Positions 25,450-38,282 are shown, counted from the stretch's first letter. The stretch is 58,424 nucleotides of DNA from Haplosporangium gracile (GCA_015499985.1 JAAAUF010000142.1:1-58424), one strand, 5' to 3'. The notes: a model not told the origin generated them from the sequence alone. A program made the numbers and translations.

Positions 25450-26460
25450 TAAGACACAAAAAAAAAAAAAAAAAAGTCGAGACGGGGCAAGAAGGGGGAG
25501 CACAAGTAAATAAAAATAAAAGTGGAACGAGGGAAAAGGGAAGAAAGAAAAAAACAACGTTGTGTAAATAGATTGAAGTGGTCCTGTGCCTGGTCCTAGT
25601 CCTGGTCCTGTTTCTGTACTTGCTGCTGCTCTTCCTTGTCCATGGAAAGAACAAAAGAGACTACCCTTGCCCTTGTGACTGAGAGATATGATGGATGAAC
25701 GGCATTTCTTTTTTTTTTTCTTTTTGGGGGGGGGGGGACTTACAAGCCTTGAAATCATTCTTGACTGCCTTGCTTTGTTTGTTTGTTTGCTTGTTGTTTT
25801 GTTGTTGTTGTTGAGTGTGGAGGAAAGGAGGGTTGCTGTCAGTTATAAGCCAACCAGGGCAGGGTAAGAAAAGACAGTAGACCTTAGTAGTGAGAGTGAG
25901 TGAGAGTGCGAGGGATGAGTTGTCTGTTGTTATTGTTGCTGTTGTGTAAGTGTTTGGATTGATGGAGTGAGTCCGAGCTGGTTGTGGCCCTGGTATAAGA
26001 AAAAAGGGGGAGATATAGTAGCGGAGTGTGAGCGCCAAGGACGAATGTGCGTGGGTGAAGAATGAAAACAGTGGGAGTAGGGTGAGAGTGAAAGTGAAAG
26101 TGAACAAGAGAGGAAGTGTGAGTGTGCGTTATTGTTGCGGATGGACAGTGTATGTGGTGTTCCTTGGAGGTGTTGATGAATGAGAGTAAAAGAGGAAAAG
26201 AGGCGAGCGGAGGAAGAGAAGGAGAATGAGGAGTGAAGAGGAGTGAAGAGGAGTGAAGAATGAACAGAAAAGAGAGAGAGAGAGAGAGAGAGAGAAAAGG
26301 GGGAGAGAGAGAGAGAGAGATAGAGAGAAAAGAAAAGAGAAGAGGGAACAGATGAAAGAAGGGCAAAGAGACCTCACAGTTTACACACAACAACACACAA
26401 CACAAACAAAACAAAACAAACAAAGAAACAAACAAGCAAACAAGCTTGGTTGTTGCAGTT
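25450..26460 (-). promoter_or_regulatory. Long C/T-rich (minus-strand) upstream region with GA repeats
   Basis: Almost pure purine on the plus strand (pyrimidine on the minus) for about 1 kb, upstream of the UPF0658-type gene. It includes AG dinucleotide runs at about 26268-26322, a G-run at 25727-25737 and an A-run at 25459-25475. Long apparent ORFs here are made only of Ser, Leu, Phe and Pro codons from the skewed composition. A GTAAGT donor near 25745 could start a leader intron. Confidence 0.5.
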
Positions 26461-28312
26461 GAAAAGAATCTGGGCTTTCACTCTTTTCGCTCGTTTGCTC
26501 TTTTTGTGTACTGTACAAGGACACAGTTCAAGCAGAGATAGTGGAAAGAAGACGAGAAAGGTTATAACGACCTCCAGTAGCATGGTCGATGGGTCGTTTA
26601 TCTATCTATCGGACTATTAGCTTGCCTGTCACTTCTAGTGCCATTCATATGCAGCCCATGTATCGCCAAAAGACAGGGTTCAGTTGATCGATACAAAGCG
26701 AATGGGGTGACCCTGCACTTTTGTTTTTTTTTTCTCTTGGGTTTTTGGGAAATTATCGAAAAATTTGGTTCCCCGGATCATTTCAACTAATCGAGATATC
26801 ATACCATAATCCATACACTACCCATGGAACAGAGGTTAGATGAATGCACTATTATTCTACACATTGACATTTCGGAAGAAGACAATGCTCTTTTCATTAA
26901 AAAGAAGCAACCATCCCCATGAATTGGGAGTGAAAAAAAGAACTAAAGAAAGAAAGAAAGAAAATCTCACTAGTTTTGATTGCATTCGTGTCCTTCAAAC
27001 AAAAAGATTCACCATTGCAATAAATGCCAGGGGAGGTGAACTGACACAGGGGCCCATAGCCTCTTTTTCATTTCTTTTTTTTTTTTTTGGAAGTGGCAAA
27101 AGTTGATTTTAGAGAGATAAAAAGAAAGACGAGAGATAGGGAAATGGGATGAGTTAGTCGATTCATTTTTCACAGATACGCTCAAGTTGCACTCCATTCA
27201 AGGCACAATCAATGCCACTCCAAAACACCGCCGATCATGAACATTTCTTACTTTCCCCAATTTCGTTCCCTCCAAATGCATGTATGCATGCAAGAAGACA
27301 CTGACTCCACTTTCTACCTTATTCTTTGTATCGTACGACTCACAGCCTGCCTGCTTGCAAAGTGTAAGCAATGCACTCCAAAGCAAGCAAGCAGAAACCT
27401 TTTCTGTTTCTGGATCTGAAATATCTTACTTTTTTTTCATGTTCAGCCTCCCATCCATCTGCATGTCNNNNNNNNNNNNNNNNNNNNNNNNNNNNNNNNN
27501 NNNNNNNNNNNNNNNNNNNNNNNNNNNNNNNNNNNNNNNTTTTTTTTTTCAAAGGAACAACTACCGGACGTTTTGGGCCCTGATTGGGTTTTTTTTATGA
27601 CTGTTGTTTAAAACTTGAGCAATTTTTTTTCCTTTCCTTTCTTCTCATTAGTGCTTAGCCCAGCCTGCACCCTGCTCCACATAGAACACATGGCATTCAT
27701 ATAGGAGCGTCTTTTCCATGCGACAAAGATCGACAAGGTCGAGGTTGTTGTACCGCTTCCATAAAGTCCATCACCTCTGCTCCGAGCCATCAGATTGGTT
27801 CTGGAACTCTTTTAGTCGAAACTGTTTTGCAACTTTAGTGAAATAAAATGTTTCTGAGTGAATCTCAAAAAAAGGTCAGGATCCCGCCTTATAACCAATC
27901 GTCTCGACTCTTATCTGTTTCCTCCCGACTGAGCCAAGTTGGATGCGCTAGCAGCTCGCTCTACATTTTCAAAAGGGGATAGTTGCCTATCATGCCCATT
28001 GGTCTTGCTCCTTTTTTCGTCCCCTGTGGTTTTATCGCCAATAAATAAAAAAAAAAGTAGGAGGGAGAGAAGGGATGAAAAAGAAAAAATGTTGGTCCAA
28101 AAGAGGGGCAAGAAACGATGAGTGAATGGGAGATGACCATGCTCATTCTCATTCAGCAGGACTCTTCTTTTGTTTCTTTCTCTTCTTTTCCTCTTCATAC
28201 AGTCAAGTACACTCGCCGACGATACCTTCAACAAGAACCCTTCACAGAACAACATCGGCGCCTCTCAAAATCATCATCACTCAGGCACGGTTTTAAAACA
28301 TCCTATTCAAAT
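26461..28312. other. Intergenic with assembly gap
   Basis: No supported gene. An N run occupies 27468-27539, bordered by a poly-T stretch. AAAG repeats lie near 26948-26961. The last 200 bases are the leader of the GH47 gene. Confidence 0.5.
27468..27539. other. Assembly gap (N run)
   Basis: 72 N between a region with ATGC-rich words and a poly-T stretch. No coding sequence is interrupted as far as I can see. Confidence 0.9.
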
Positions 28313-31265
28313 ATGGGATTTGATCACCAACCAATCGGCGCGAACGAAGAGGCCCCAGGACAAGGATCCAATACGAGCTTTTCAACAGCAACAACCACAC
28401 TCTTACCAACGCACCGGTTCCTGACCACAGTCGCAAGGCACACATCGCCCTTCTATTCCGTCCCCTTGCACTACCTCAAACGCCGAGGTGTCTTCGTGGT
28501 CCTTCTCTGCATGGGCGGAATCGCCTTTCTTCACTCAGCCTATCTCTTTCCTTCAGACGACGATGTCCTCCTTCATGGAACCAGTTCCAGCAGCAGAAGT
28601 CACAAGAAGAACCCTTTCTTGACTCTTGGTCACATCCGAGAGCCGCCGTCTTATGGATCTGCACCCGTTAATGGAGTCGACGAAGATGGGTTTGAGATCG
28701 TGGAGGAACCCTTTGTGGATAGGAAGAAGGGTGGGACTGAACATCGACAGCACTCTGGGCAAGAGTCATCTAGTCAGCAACAACAACAAAGGGAAGCACG
28801 TAAACTGCCACGGATTCAGTTCGACTTTAAGGCATTTCCCATACACAATGCAGAAGCAAGGACCAACATAAACGACGACCGATTCGTGGCAGTCAAGAGC
28901 ATGATCCGTCATGCATGGTTCGGATTCGTATCCACAATGCTCAAGAAGTCAGATGATATCAAGACTAAATCACAGCGACTACAGGTCCGAGGCGAGTGGA
29001 TCGATATCATGGACACCCTATTACTGGCTTGGATGTCGGACGAGTATGGGCTCGCCAAGATAAAGGTCCAGGAACTGACGGGACTAGGCCACCTATCAAA
29101 GGCCGCCCCTAGCGGGTTTCGCCCTTGGCTAAAGAATGGTCAAGGACAGCAGGAGATGGGTAGGCAGCAGGAACAGGATCTGGATGAGGCGCAGGAGGAT
29201 GTTGGCGATGGAAGCACCAACTCTGAGGACCGTGGGATCGGGTTCTTTGATACAGTTGTTCGACAACTAGGTGGACTCTTGTCGATTTATGAACTCGAAC
29301 GATCTCGGTCCAATGAAGATCCCGAGATCTTGAAGGCTGCTGTTGAGCTGGGCGACCAATTGGCACTTGCCTTCCAAGGTCCCAACAGCGCTCTTCCAGC
29401 CAGCACCATCTTTGAAAGGTATTGTCCACGGCATGAACAATTCGCTCTCTTGCTGTGTTTTCGAATTGAGTCTAATACCTTCTTCATTTCCAAATATAGT
29501 GGGGGTATTGGTTTGAACAAGGTCTTGGCAGGAAAGGTCTCTTTGGCAGAAGTGTCGACATTTCAACTCGAGTTCCGTCAGCTCAGCCTTTTGACTTCGA
29601 ACAATACGTATAAGGACCTGGTAGGTGAATTCCCATGAACGATCAGGATGCAATGGCAGACCCTGGAGCATATTCGAGTTGATATTAATTCACATGGTTG
29701 CTTTTCTAGGCCGAAAGCAATTTCAAGTACCTTGCTTCGTTGAACCCAAAGATCCCTGGGCTCTATCCGGCCTACTTTGACCCAAAAGATGGCGCCGCTT
29801 GTAAGTGTACTCATAAGATGGTGCCTAATACTTTTTGCCTACTCTGCGACCGCTCAAATTCTAATCCTCCTCGCGCTGTACTTGCCGTTTTAGCCGAGTA
29901 CGTGGCGTCGTTCGGAAGTCTGAGCGATGGATTCTATGAGGTAACTAGAGAGAGATATGACATCTTGTCTTTTCGTTTCCAGCTTATTAACCCCCATCTC
30001 TCTTTGCTCTCCTTGTCACAGTATCTCTTAAAGTCCTATCTCTTGACAGGCGAAGAAAAGTTCAAGAACCTCTGTAAGTACGCAAACCGCCGAAAAAGGC
30101 AATGAATGGTGACATTTTCGAATTTCTGAAGTGTGCTTACACTGAGCTTTTCTTTTACAAATAGATATCTCCTCTATTGAGGCAATGCACAAGCATCTCA
30201 TTAGCCACTCCCAAAAGTCCTCAGAACCCCACCTTGTCTTGGGTGTCTACGACACCGCCACCGACTCCCTCGTCCCCAAAATGGATCACCTCGTAACGTC
30301 CAACTAAATCAAAACCTTTCGTTCCCTCTCGTGCCTTCCCATCCCAACCTTCATCTTCAATCCACTCACAAATTCTTCTTCATTATTTTTTTTTCTTACA
30401 CGATCAAATTAGAGCTGCTTCGCACCAGGGCTGCTTGCATTAGGAGCCAAGGTCCTGAGCAGACCCAAGGACCTAACCGCCGCTCGTGGGTTAATGGAGA
30501 CTTGCTTCATGAGCTACCAGAATTCTGTGACAGGATTGGGAGCTGATGAGATTGCGTTCTTGAGGCCTGAATTTTCCAAAGGCAAAGAATTTGAGATGCT
30601 CCCGAGGGGGGCTGGGTTCTATTTGATCGATCCCGAGTATGCGCTTCGTCCAGGTAGAAAAAAAAACGAGGATGGTTGTGTGTATTTTTGTTTTTAATTC
30701 TGTGTGCATTGAAAGGAGCTATGCTGATGACACAATTTTTTTTTTTTTTTTACTGTGTTTGTAGAAACGGTTGAAAGTTTGTTCTTACTTTATAGGATCA
30801 CAGGGGAGGGAAAGTACCAGGAATACGCCTGGGAGATCGCTCAAGTACGAAAAAAACAACAACATGTTGCGTTCTACTCTTCAACTTTTGTAATAAGGCC
30901 TCTTCGCTAGAACACTGACATATCCTCTTCTTCTCAAACCATATGCTGCACAGGCCATTGAGAAGCATTGCAGGACCAAGGATGGGTACTCGGGTCTAGT
31001 CAATGTCATGGATGCTTCCGAGGGGTTGACCAACATTATGCCAAGGTAACTGTTCTCTAACAACAAATGACACATAACGCTATTTTACTGCAACGCTGAG
31101 TCCTAGAGTGAGATCCTAACCGGTGATGTTCAAATTTCAAATAGCCACTTTTTGTCTCAAACGCTGAAGTATCTGTATCTGATCTTTGACAATTCCGAGG
31201 TCGCGTCCTTGGACGACTACATCTTCAACACAGAAGGTCATCTTATTAAATATCCCATCCTTTGA
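28313..31265 (+). CDS. GH47 class I alpha-1,2-mannosidase, type II membrane protein
   Basis: Trims alpha-1,2-linked mannose from N-glycans in the ER or Golgi, or helps mark misfolded glycoproteins. Ten exons (28313-29418, 29500-29620, 29710-29800, 29894-29940, 30022-30073, 30165-30292, 30413-30653, 30765-30844, 30954-31045, 31145-31265) give 692 residues in one consistent frame. A signal anchor lies at about residues 58-78. Family landmarks: [71 protein letters not shown], and the C-terminal FNTEGHL, whose Thr binds calcium in this family. The usual VDSLDTL is WIDIMDTL here, so it is a diverged member. Start: the first ATG after a leader; an upstream in-frame ATG at 28118 is less likely. Confidence 0.9.
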
Positions 31266-31450
31266 ACACAAGCACCCGCAATAAACACCTCAATTTTGGT
31301 TTGTTTGATAGTTTAATATGCCATGCAGTCCAACCTGATTCCTTGCCATGGTCGTAAAACAAAAGTGTAGCTGAGGTGGTAATAGTTCGGGCAGTAAGAA
31401 AAATGGACGAAAGGCGTGAAAAGGCAGCAAACTGCTCGACTGCATGCTGC

Positions 31451-32876
31451 TTAATGCTCGTGCTCGACCTTCTTGAGGGCAGACATGTCGGTGCCATCCA
31501 GGGGGCTTCCAATAAAGACCAACTGCTTGATCTGTGTCGTCTCTTCATCGCCCAAGTTGTCCTCAACAAACAAAATCACGCTGGTGACGTTCTGGAACTT
31601 GACAAAGCGGAGCGAGATCAGACCATTGCCCTCATAGTCCTTCTCTGTCAATGTAATCGTCTGAGTCTCCTCCACACTGTCGGCCTCGTCGAATCCAAGA
31701 TGCAACTTGTTGACATACAGTTTGACTGTCTTGGGCGCATGGGCGGTATCGTTGGGGATGATTCTGAGTGAATGCAACTTGATGGCCTGGTTGAAGGGTA
31801 CGGAAATGATCAATTGCTCGTCGACATCACTCTCGAGGTAGGTGTCGTCGCTCTTGAGGGCATTCCTGACATGGTTGGCAGTCTGTTGGTTCAGGCAGTC
31901 GACCTGGTTGAGGGTGATCTGTTCGCTCATATCGCTGTGTCCTGCAACCAAAGGTGCTGATCCCGATCCAGCGCCTCCTTCCTCGACGGGCCCCTGATGC
32001 TGCTTAATCAATGTCTCCAGCTGTGCGGGGTTGGCTCCCTTCATCTCGGCAATCTTCTTGCTAGCCTTAAAGAACTGGAATGTGGGCCTATTTATCCATG
32101 AAAAATGCGGTGCATACATGTGAGTGTGCGGGCGTGTGTGGGTGCGAAGTTCATATCAGAAAAATTCCGAAATCATGAAAAAGGGCGCCTTTCTCCGCCG
32201 TCCTTGCATTTTGCTTACATGGCACTGACTCCAGCGACTGCAGCAACCTCCTCGAACTCATCCACATCGACCTAATTTCATAGAAAATAAAGAGAGGGCG
32301 ATCATCAGTCATTTGTTAGTAGTACTCTCTGCATTCAACTCCTCCCTGCTCCATGATACTGTGTTATGTATGATATCTTTCGTCGTATTCTCAAATTCGC
32401 ACTTGTTGATCCTTCTCATACCTTGACAAAGACAACGTGGCGATAAGTGTTGGAAAGCTTCTCAAAAATGGGCTTGATGGTCTGGCAAGGTCCGCACCAT
32501 GCCTATATAGAGTACACACAGATGGGTCGTAGAAAAGGGTGCTCCAAGTGTCAGTTCCTTGTGTCCTCAATATGAGTATTCCGTGCGCATGATTGATCGG
32601 TATCATGCTTCCAAGACTGTTTGATACACACAGCAGTGAAGTCGACGACGACCTATTATCGACAGGAATGAACAAGAACGGAATAAGGTGTCAGCGCGGT
32701 GGTCTCATTGCACTATTTAATAACCCCATTGAAGTTGCCAAGCGATTCGCGAGTTCTCCATAGTCATTGTCATTTATAAGAAAGGTGTCCGCGAGTTGCA
32801 TTACAAGCTTGGTAGGTCCTGCGGCGGAAAGGATGGACTGGTAGTCGGCCTGGCTAGTGATTGCTTTGACGGGCAT
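31451..32876 (-). CDS. TXNL1-type thioredoxin with PITH domain
   Basis: A cytosolic/nuclear thioredoxin-like protein; in other eukaryotes TXNL1 binds the proteasome. About 287 residues, close to the family's 289. The N-terminal thioredoxin domain starts MPVKAITSQADYQS and has VVVDFTA/AWCGPCQTIKP with redox Cys34 and Cys37, then FVKVDVDEFEEVA and MPTFQFFKASKK. After a Gln/Gly-rich linker comes the PITH domain: QVDCLNQQ, ESDVDEQLIISVPFNQAIKL, DTAHAPKTVKLYVNK and the FVKFQNVTSVILFVEDN segment. Exons: 32876-32805, a short exon near 32655, about 32500-32413, 32273-32220, 32090-31451. Splice sites are standard except one GTGTGT donor. The gene is complete. Confidence 0.9.
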
Positions 32877-33582
32877 GATTGAGGTTTGTATGTATGTTGG
32901 TGTTGTAGGTTGTCGGAATCGGTGGTGCTGTAAGGAAAGAAGGAGTGAAAGAAGTTGATGGAACGAAATAAAAGTTGAACAAAAAAAAAGGCGCCTCCAT
33001 TGGCCCACTGTAGCCCGCAGTGACGCGTAATCAGCCAATTTTTCGCAGTCGCAGTGAAGGCCCTGAGAACGCGCCAGACATCGAGTAGAGGTTGGTAGGA
33101 CAGGGTGGAGTAGAAACACAAACCAACTGTGCGGACAGATAAAAGGTGCGAGTCGATGAGTTGTTGAAGGGCCGAAGTGAGAGAAGCTTGACAAAGAAGA
33201 AGAGTAAGAGATTACTAGAGTCTTTATTTGAATGGTCGCGCCTACTATCTATTTTGGTGCGCATCGTCTCATTGTTGACGAAAGCGCAACGAGTATAGAG
33301 AAATTCCTTTAGCATTTCAGCCACTTTTGGGTTTTATTCGCGCTTTTGGTCCAATAGAGTCTTCGCGGGCACCAACTTTGGTTGATCCTAGCATGCCGTC
33401 CTTTTACAATATCCTTCAAGTCACGCCCTTTCTCTTTCTTAACTCGTGAACCGTTCAGCACGTTTGAGGTGTTTATTCCAGGTTTTATTACTACAAAAAC
33501 CGTCCGTATCTGAACAGCCATCCGCACCATCCTGCAGCGTTCCTGCCATCCCCTGCTGCAAACGAGCGCAAACAGTGCAAAA

Positions 33583-33994
33583 TCACTCCTCCATCAGCGC
33601 CGCCGCCTCCGCCTCCTCAAGAAAACCTCCATGTTTCTTACCCAACTTCTCAAGTGCGAGGTGGTGTGCTCCCAAGACCTCGCCGATTTTGGTCTTCTTC
33701 TGGTACAAGAAGAACGTTGGGCTATTTTCGTTAGTGAAAATGAAATGAAAATTATAGAACGAAACGATATCCTTGTGCTTACAACAACGACATCGACAAT
33801 GACCTAATGAGAACACAATCGGGAGCAGAAACCCAATTGAGTGAGTGTGCAGCTTAACTTAGAACACGACTACGCACCCTCCTACATATCCTCCTTAGGA
33901 AGTTTTTTTTTCGTCACCCTTGATGGTTCATTGCCCCTAGTCCGCTTACAAGTTTAGACGCGTTTACAGCCTTGACGAGTATTCGAGTATACAT
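33583..33994 (-). pseudogene. Vestigial thioredoxin-like gene lacking the CxxC site
   Basis: The minus-strand pieces are MYTRILVKAVNASKL (33994-33950, GTAAGC donor), a tiny VIVDVV exon near 33800, and PTFFLYQKKTKIGEVLGAHH to GFLEEAEAAALMEE, stop at 33583. These match the first strand, a core strand and the cis-Pro to C-terminal part of thioredoxin. The whole WCGPC region is missing, because only about 55 bases separate VIVDVV from PTFF. The phases of the last two pieces do not fit together. It sits next to the TXNL1-type gene on the same strand, so a partial tandem duplicate that lost its active site is the likely origin. A functional redox-dead protein cannot be excluded. Confidence 0.5.
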
Positions 33995-34801
33995 TGAAAT
34001 TAGTCTTGGTTGATGACTTCTTGAACAATCATGACTTAACGAAAAAACTGTTGTCGAAAAGGATGAGCGAGGAAGACGGTGTGTGAAGGATGGAAGGAAA
34101 AAAGGGCAACTTTTTGTGCGCTGTTTATTTTCAGAACTTCGCAGACAGACCCCCCTTCCCCCCTCCCTCCATACAGCAAATTGCAGAACAGCATTGCCCA
34201 GACCCCCTACTTCCTTACTTCTCGCTTTTACATCCCTTGAAAAGCTAAAGCGTGCTTTAACCAACTGATTACCAAGGGAGGAGTCTGGGCACTCTCACCT
34301 ATGCAGTTCGTCTCCCGTTATGCATTTACAGGATGGTAAATCAGACGCGCTTCTTCTCGCGTCTCGAGTTTTTGATTTGAGTTTTCATTCCATCAAAAAA
34401 TGCCTTTAATCTTCTTCATCCTCTCCACTCATTACTCGTATTGTTTTTTGAATTGGGGTTTTTTTATTAAAAGAACTGCATTTAGCATTGAGAATGAAGA
34501 GTTGAAAGAAAATAAGAAGGCGCAAAGAAGGGTTATCAAAAGGGGCGTTATTCTTTGGGACATATTTTGAATTTTGAGTTATTTCGGAAAAGTGAAAGAA
34601 AGGTACAAGGGAGATATATAGACAAAGCGACAAAGCGACAAGAACGAACTACGTCTAGTAGTCTTTTCTGTTAAGACGAAGAAAGAATGAAAGGATGGCG
34701 AACGGTAGAGGTACGGCAGACCTTGCGCGAAGGCGTTTTTGGTTGTTACTAAAGAATGACAACTAGTGCTTGGAAAAGAATCTAATCTTAGCCATTGCTA
34801 T

Positions 34802-36254
34802 TTAGAACACTGCAGCACCCGGACGCGCTACGTGCCGATCAACCTGCTCCGGCTAAGAATTTCAAATCAAAGAACGCGACGCAAGGGTTAGTGATATGGT
34901 GTTCTTTTCTGTCTACATTTTGTCCAGAGATCGACTTTTAAAAGAGACACGGAGGTGCCAAGGAGGGGAAAGAAAGAAGTATAAAGTCGGATTCCTTCTT
35001 TCAGGGTGTAATGTCTCCTCAGATTTGGTAGGAGGCTTGTCGTCCACAAGACATCAAATGGTCAAAACAATTGATACACCTGGTGCACATGGTACTTACT
35101 GCGTGGTTGGCAGCAGGGTCTTGGTTTTCGGGCTGGATGGGGATTGTCTTGAGCATGGGGATGGGCGTGTTGACATCCAATTTTAGGCACGCTGCAACCT
35201 CTGCCATCTGGTTCTTGATTTTTTCCGGCTATTTTTTTTTTTTTTGTTTGCATGAATATGACATCAAAAATATGAGGGGTTGAAAAACAAGAAGGGTAGG
35301 GATGGAAAAGACGAAAGGATGGGTCAGCAATGAGGGCGGACAGATTAAGACACATCTAACGGGAAACACAAAATTCAATTCGTTTGTCCCTGAAGAATTG
35401 ATCACGCGCTAGTAATGGTGTGTGAGAGAGGAGGGGAAAGGAAGATAGTGACGAATGGTTGGATAGCTGGGTATATATAGTGTGAATCCGGTCTAGGAAC
35501 AGATTATAGTTTGAAATGCAAGGATCCTTTTGTGATGTCCTCTATGCGTAATTTTTTTTTACAACCAGGGCAGACAGGAACAATTACACGGTAATGCACA
35601 ATGATAAGGAAGAAAGGGATAGTATAACTTACATCGATCTGACCGCTGCGAACCTCACCTGCACCAATGTGCCCAGTATGCTAAAGGATACCAACAGACA
35701 TAAAACGTAACGACATTAAGCACATATACACACAGAAAACAGAAAAAAACGTTAGAACAATGGGGACATGTTTGTGTGGTGTGTGTTGTTGAACAAGAAC
35801 ACAATAATAAAAGCACCAAAACGTAATGCATGCAAAAAAAAAAAAAAAAAAAATTGTAACAAAAGAGCAAACATACTCGGAAGTCAGATGGGAGACTGAT
35901 TAAGTTCTTGGTAATAATCTTGCGCTGTCCTCCAGCCTTGGGATCCAGTTTGAGGAGCAACATGATCTTTGAAGCCTTTTGTTGCTTCTTCTTTGCTTCA
36001 GCAAGACTACTTGCGTTATTGGCGGGGGGCCTGCTGTCAAGTGTGCTCAGAGTCTGGGGCCGAGGTTGTGGGGATTGTTGTTGGTATCCATATGCGCCAC
36101 CGTTGCTTCCGCTTGCTTGACTATAGTTGTTGCTGTTTGGAGAGGAGGGGGAGGAGGATGCGGCGCCGGAGCGAGGAGTGTTGGGTCCGATGCCTTGCCA
36201 CTTTGGGTCCTTTGATTTCTGGGTCCTTGAGGACTTTGAGAAGAGGCCACCCAT
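34802..36254 (-). CDS. Small CRIB-domain (Cdc42/Rac-binding) protein with N-myristoylation signal
   Basis: Four exons, 36254-35877, 35680-35633, 35228-35100 and 34852-34802, all phase 0, give 201 residues. The N-terminus MGGLFSKSSR fits the N-myristoylation rule (Gly2, Ser6) with following basic residues. A Ser/Gln/Pro-rich stretch follows. Residues 119-132, ISLPSDFR/HTGHIG, match the CRIB consensus ISxPxxFxHxxHxG, split by an intron after R126. Then come AGEVRSGQID, a helix-like KIKNQMAEVAACLKLD and a short tail. There is no kinase, PH or other catalytic domain. It looks like a membrane-anchored effector or scaffold of Cdc42/Rac, similar in size and plan to animal CDC42SE proteins. The CRIB match is direct; the polarity role is inference. 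Confidence 0.8.
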
Positions 36255-38282
36255 GTTTGTTTATTGATTTGTTTGTTGGAAGGAGAGGAAAGGAGGAAGG
36301 AGGCCGGTAGGAGGACAGAAGGAGGAAGAAAGGAGGAAGGAAGGGGTTTCAAGAAGTTGAAAAGCTTGTCTGAGAGCGAGAGCGGGTATTGCTGTAGTGG
36401 AGTGAGTTTGGTTGAGGAAGGAAAGTAAAGAAAGGAAGAAGAAAAGGAAAGAGAGAAAGGGAAAAAAAAGATTTAGGGTCGAGTCAAATTTAGCGGCAGA
36501 GGAAAACGAAATAAATACGTTTGGGGAAAGGAGAAAAGATTAAAAAAAAAATAAAGGCGCAGAGGGGAAAGTGAGAGTGAAAAGGCTTTCGAGGCTCAAG
36601 GCGTGTGGATATCCACTGTAGACGATCAGTTGTAGGAAAGAGAGTGAAAGGGAGAAGAAGGGGAAACGAAGTGCGATATTGGGAAAAAGAGAGAGGGAGG
36701 AGTGAGTCTTCGAGTCGTTACGGAATTGATTATTACAAGAGGTGTGGACACTTTTTTGGATTGGATCGAAGGAAATAAAAAAGAAAGAGGCTGAAAAAAA
36801 AATACTATGGATCGTCTGATATGTGTGGAGGAAATTTCAATGGAGGAGAAGAAGGACGTCCGGAAGAAGATAAGAAGTTGATGAAGTAAGAGGAAGGGAA
36901 AGGTTAGACCAAGTGGCGACAAGGAGTAGTACTAACAAAAGAGAGAATGAGAGGGAATGGAGGAATGGATATGGTTTGTAAAAGTCAAAGAGAGAAAAGA
37001 AGAAAAGAAGAAAAGAAGAAAAGAAGAAAAGAAGAAAAGAAGAAAAGAAGAAAAGAGAAGAGAGGAAAGAGAAGGATCATAAACCAAAATAGTCATCAAC
37101 AAGAAAAGAGACAGAGGAACTATGCCATGGTGTGTGTCCACAGACACATCGACCCCCAGACACACCCAGTCAAGTCCCTCTCACTCTTGCTTATCGACTT
37201 GTTTGTCTTCCTTCTTAGAAAGAGGACAGGTCAGGCAGGTGAGGGTGGTGCATGACACGCAGGCACAGAGAAATTTTTTTTGGGCACACGGACAAGAAAA
37301 AAGGGGGAGCGGGTGATAAATAATGGTGATGGCGATGATGATGATGATGATGATGATGATTGAACCAACAGCTGTACCTGGCCAACACTACCAAGAAAAG
37401 AAAAAAAAAATAGGAGCTCACGCCATGGTCATCAGTACAACTATATTTTTACATCACCGTCCTTTGTCTGTTGCTGGGTGCACGGCGCAGACAGAAGAGA
37501 GACAAAGAGTAGACTGATGACACCAAAAATGCATTAACAAACTGTAAAAAAAGCCCTCCTGAGGAGGTAGGGAATGCAACAATCGAATGACCACAGTAAA
37601 CGATATTCTCCATCCCTTTGCACTTTTGTTTCTGAATAACATAAAGATAAAACCTGAACGGACCGCCTGTCTGTGCTTCAATATTCATCCATTGTCGTTG
37701 TGTGTTTCGTTGACTGCTGACATCCCTAGTAGGAATGACTGAGGAACATCGAAGATAGTGAACGGACGTGCATAATTGCTGATCTTATTCATGAGTAACG
37801 GCTGGGGCGGGGGGTTCCTCACCGCAGGTCTCGCCAACAACGACAATGACGACTCCCGGCACACTATCTACGCATTGGAATCAATTTATTCTAAAGTCCG
37901 GTAAATGGTATACGATCCCTTGTTATGGATCTATTTGGCTTCTATTCCAGGTTGGAGAGCTACGAGAAGAGGTTGGCGCTCAGGTACAGGGATAAAAGAT
38001 AGATCAACGACAAAGGACTGGGTCAGCCCATCAAATCGGTAGGTGACGACAGAATGAGTCCAAAGGACAAAGGAGGAGTAAAAGCACCGCATGGAGAGAC
38101 AAAGGCATCAAATATTCTCCGATTTTTAATGTAATGATCACCTCCAAGGTATGGGTCCTGCTGAACCCTATGCATTTGGTGTGTGCATTAAAAAAAAAAA
38201 GAGTAATGTATGTATCGGAAAGAGTCTATAGACAAGTGACGAACAGAGAAAAGAAAGTGCGGTGTTCTCAAAGGCTCTCCGT
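36255..38282. other. Intergenic with simple repeats, CRIB gene to ATG1 3' end
   Basis: The minus strand above 36254 is C/T-rich (leader of the CRIB gene) to about 36900. Repeats: GAAGAAAA units at about 36993-37054 and GAT triplets at about 37333-37361. No supported gene; long Phe/Ser/Leu ORFs come from base skew. Confidence 0.5.
36993..37054. repeat. GAAGAAAA-type tandem repeat
   Basis: About seven units of an 8-base purine repeat. In one plus-strand frame it would read Lys/Glu/Arg repeats, but nothing supports translation. Confidence 0.7.

Noticed and set aside
25661..26435. Two long minus-strand ORFs (148 and 183 codons)
   Set aside because: Same base-skew artefact in the C/T-rich region; rows of Ser/Leu/Phe, with no splice or family support.
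27280..27600. Open frames spanning the N run
   Set aside because: They exist only because N is translated as X; flanks show no coding signal.
28118..28312. Upstream ATG of the GH47 gene
   Set aside because: Would add 65 residues of leader-like composition before a normal type II N-terminus; the ATG at 28313 is preferred, though not proven.
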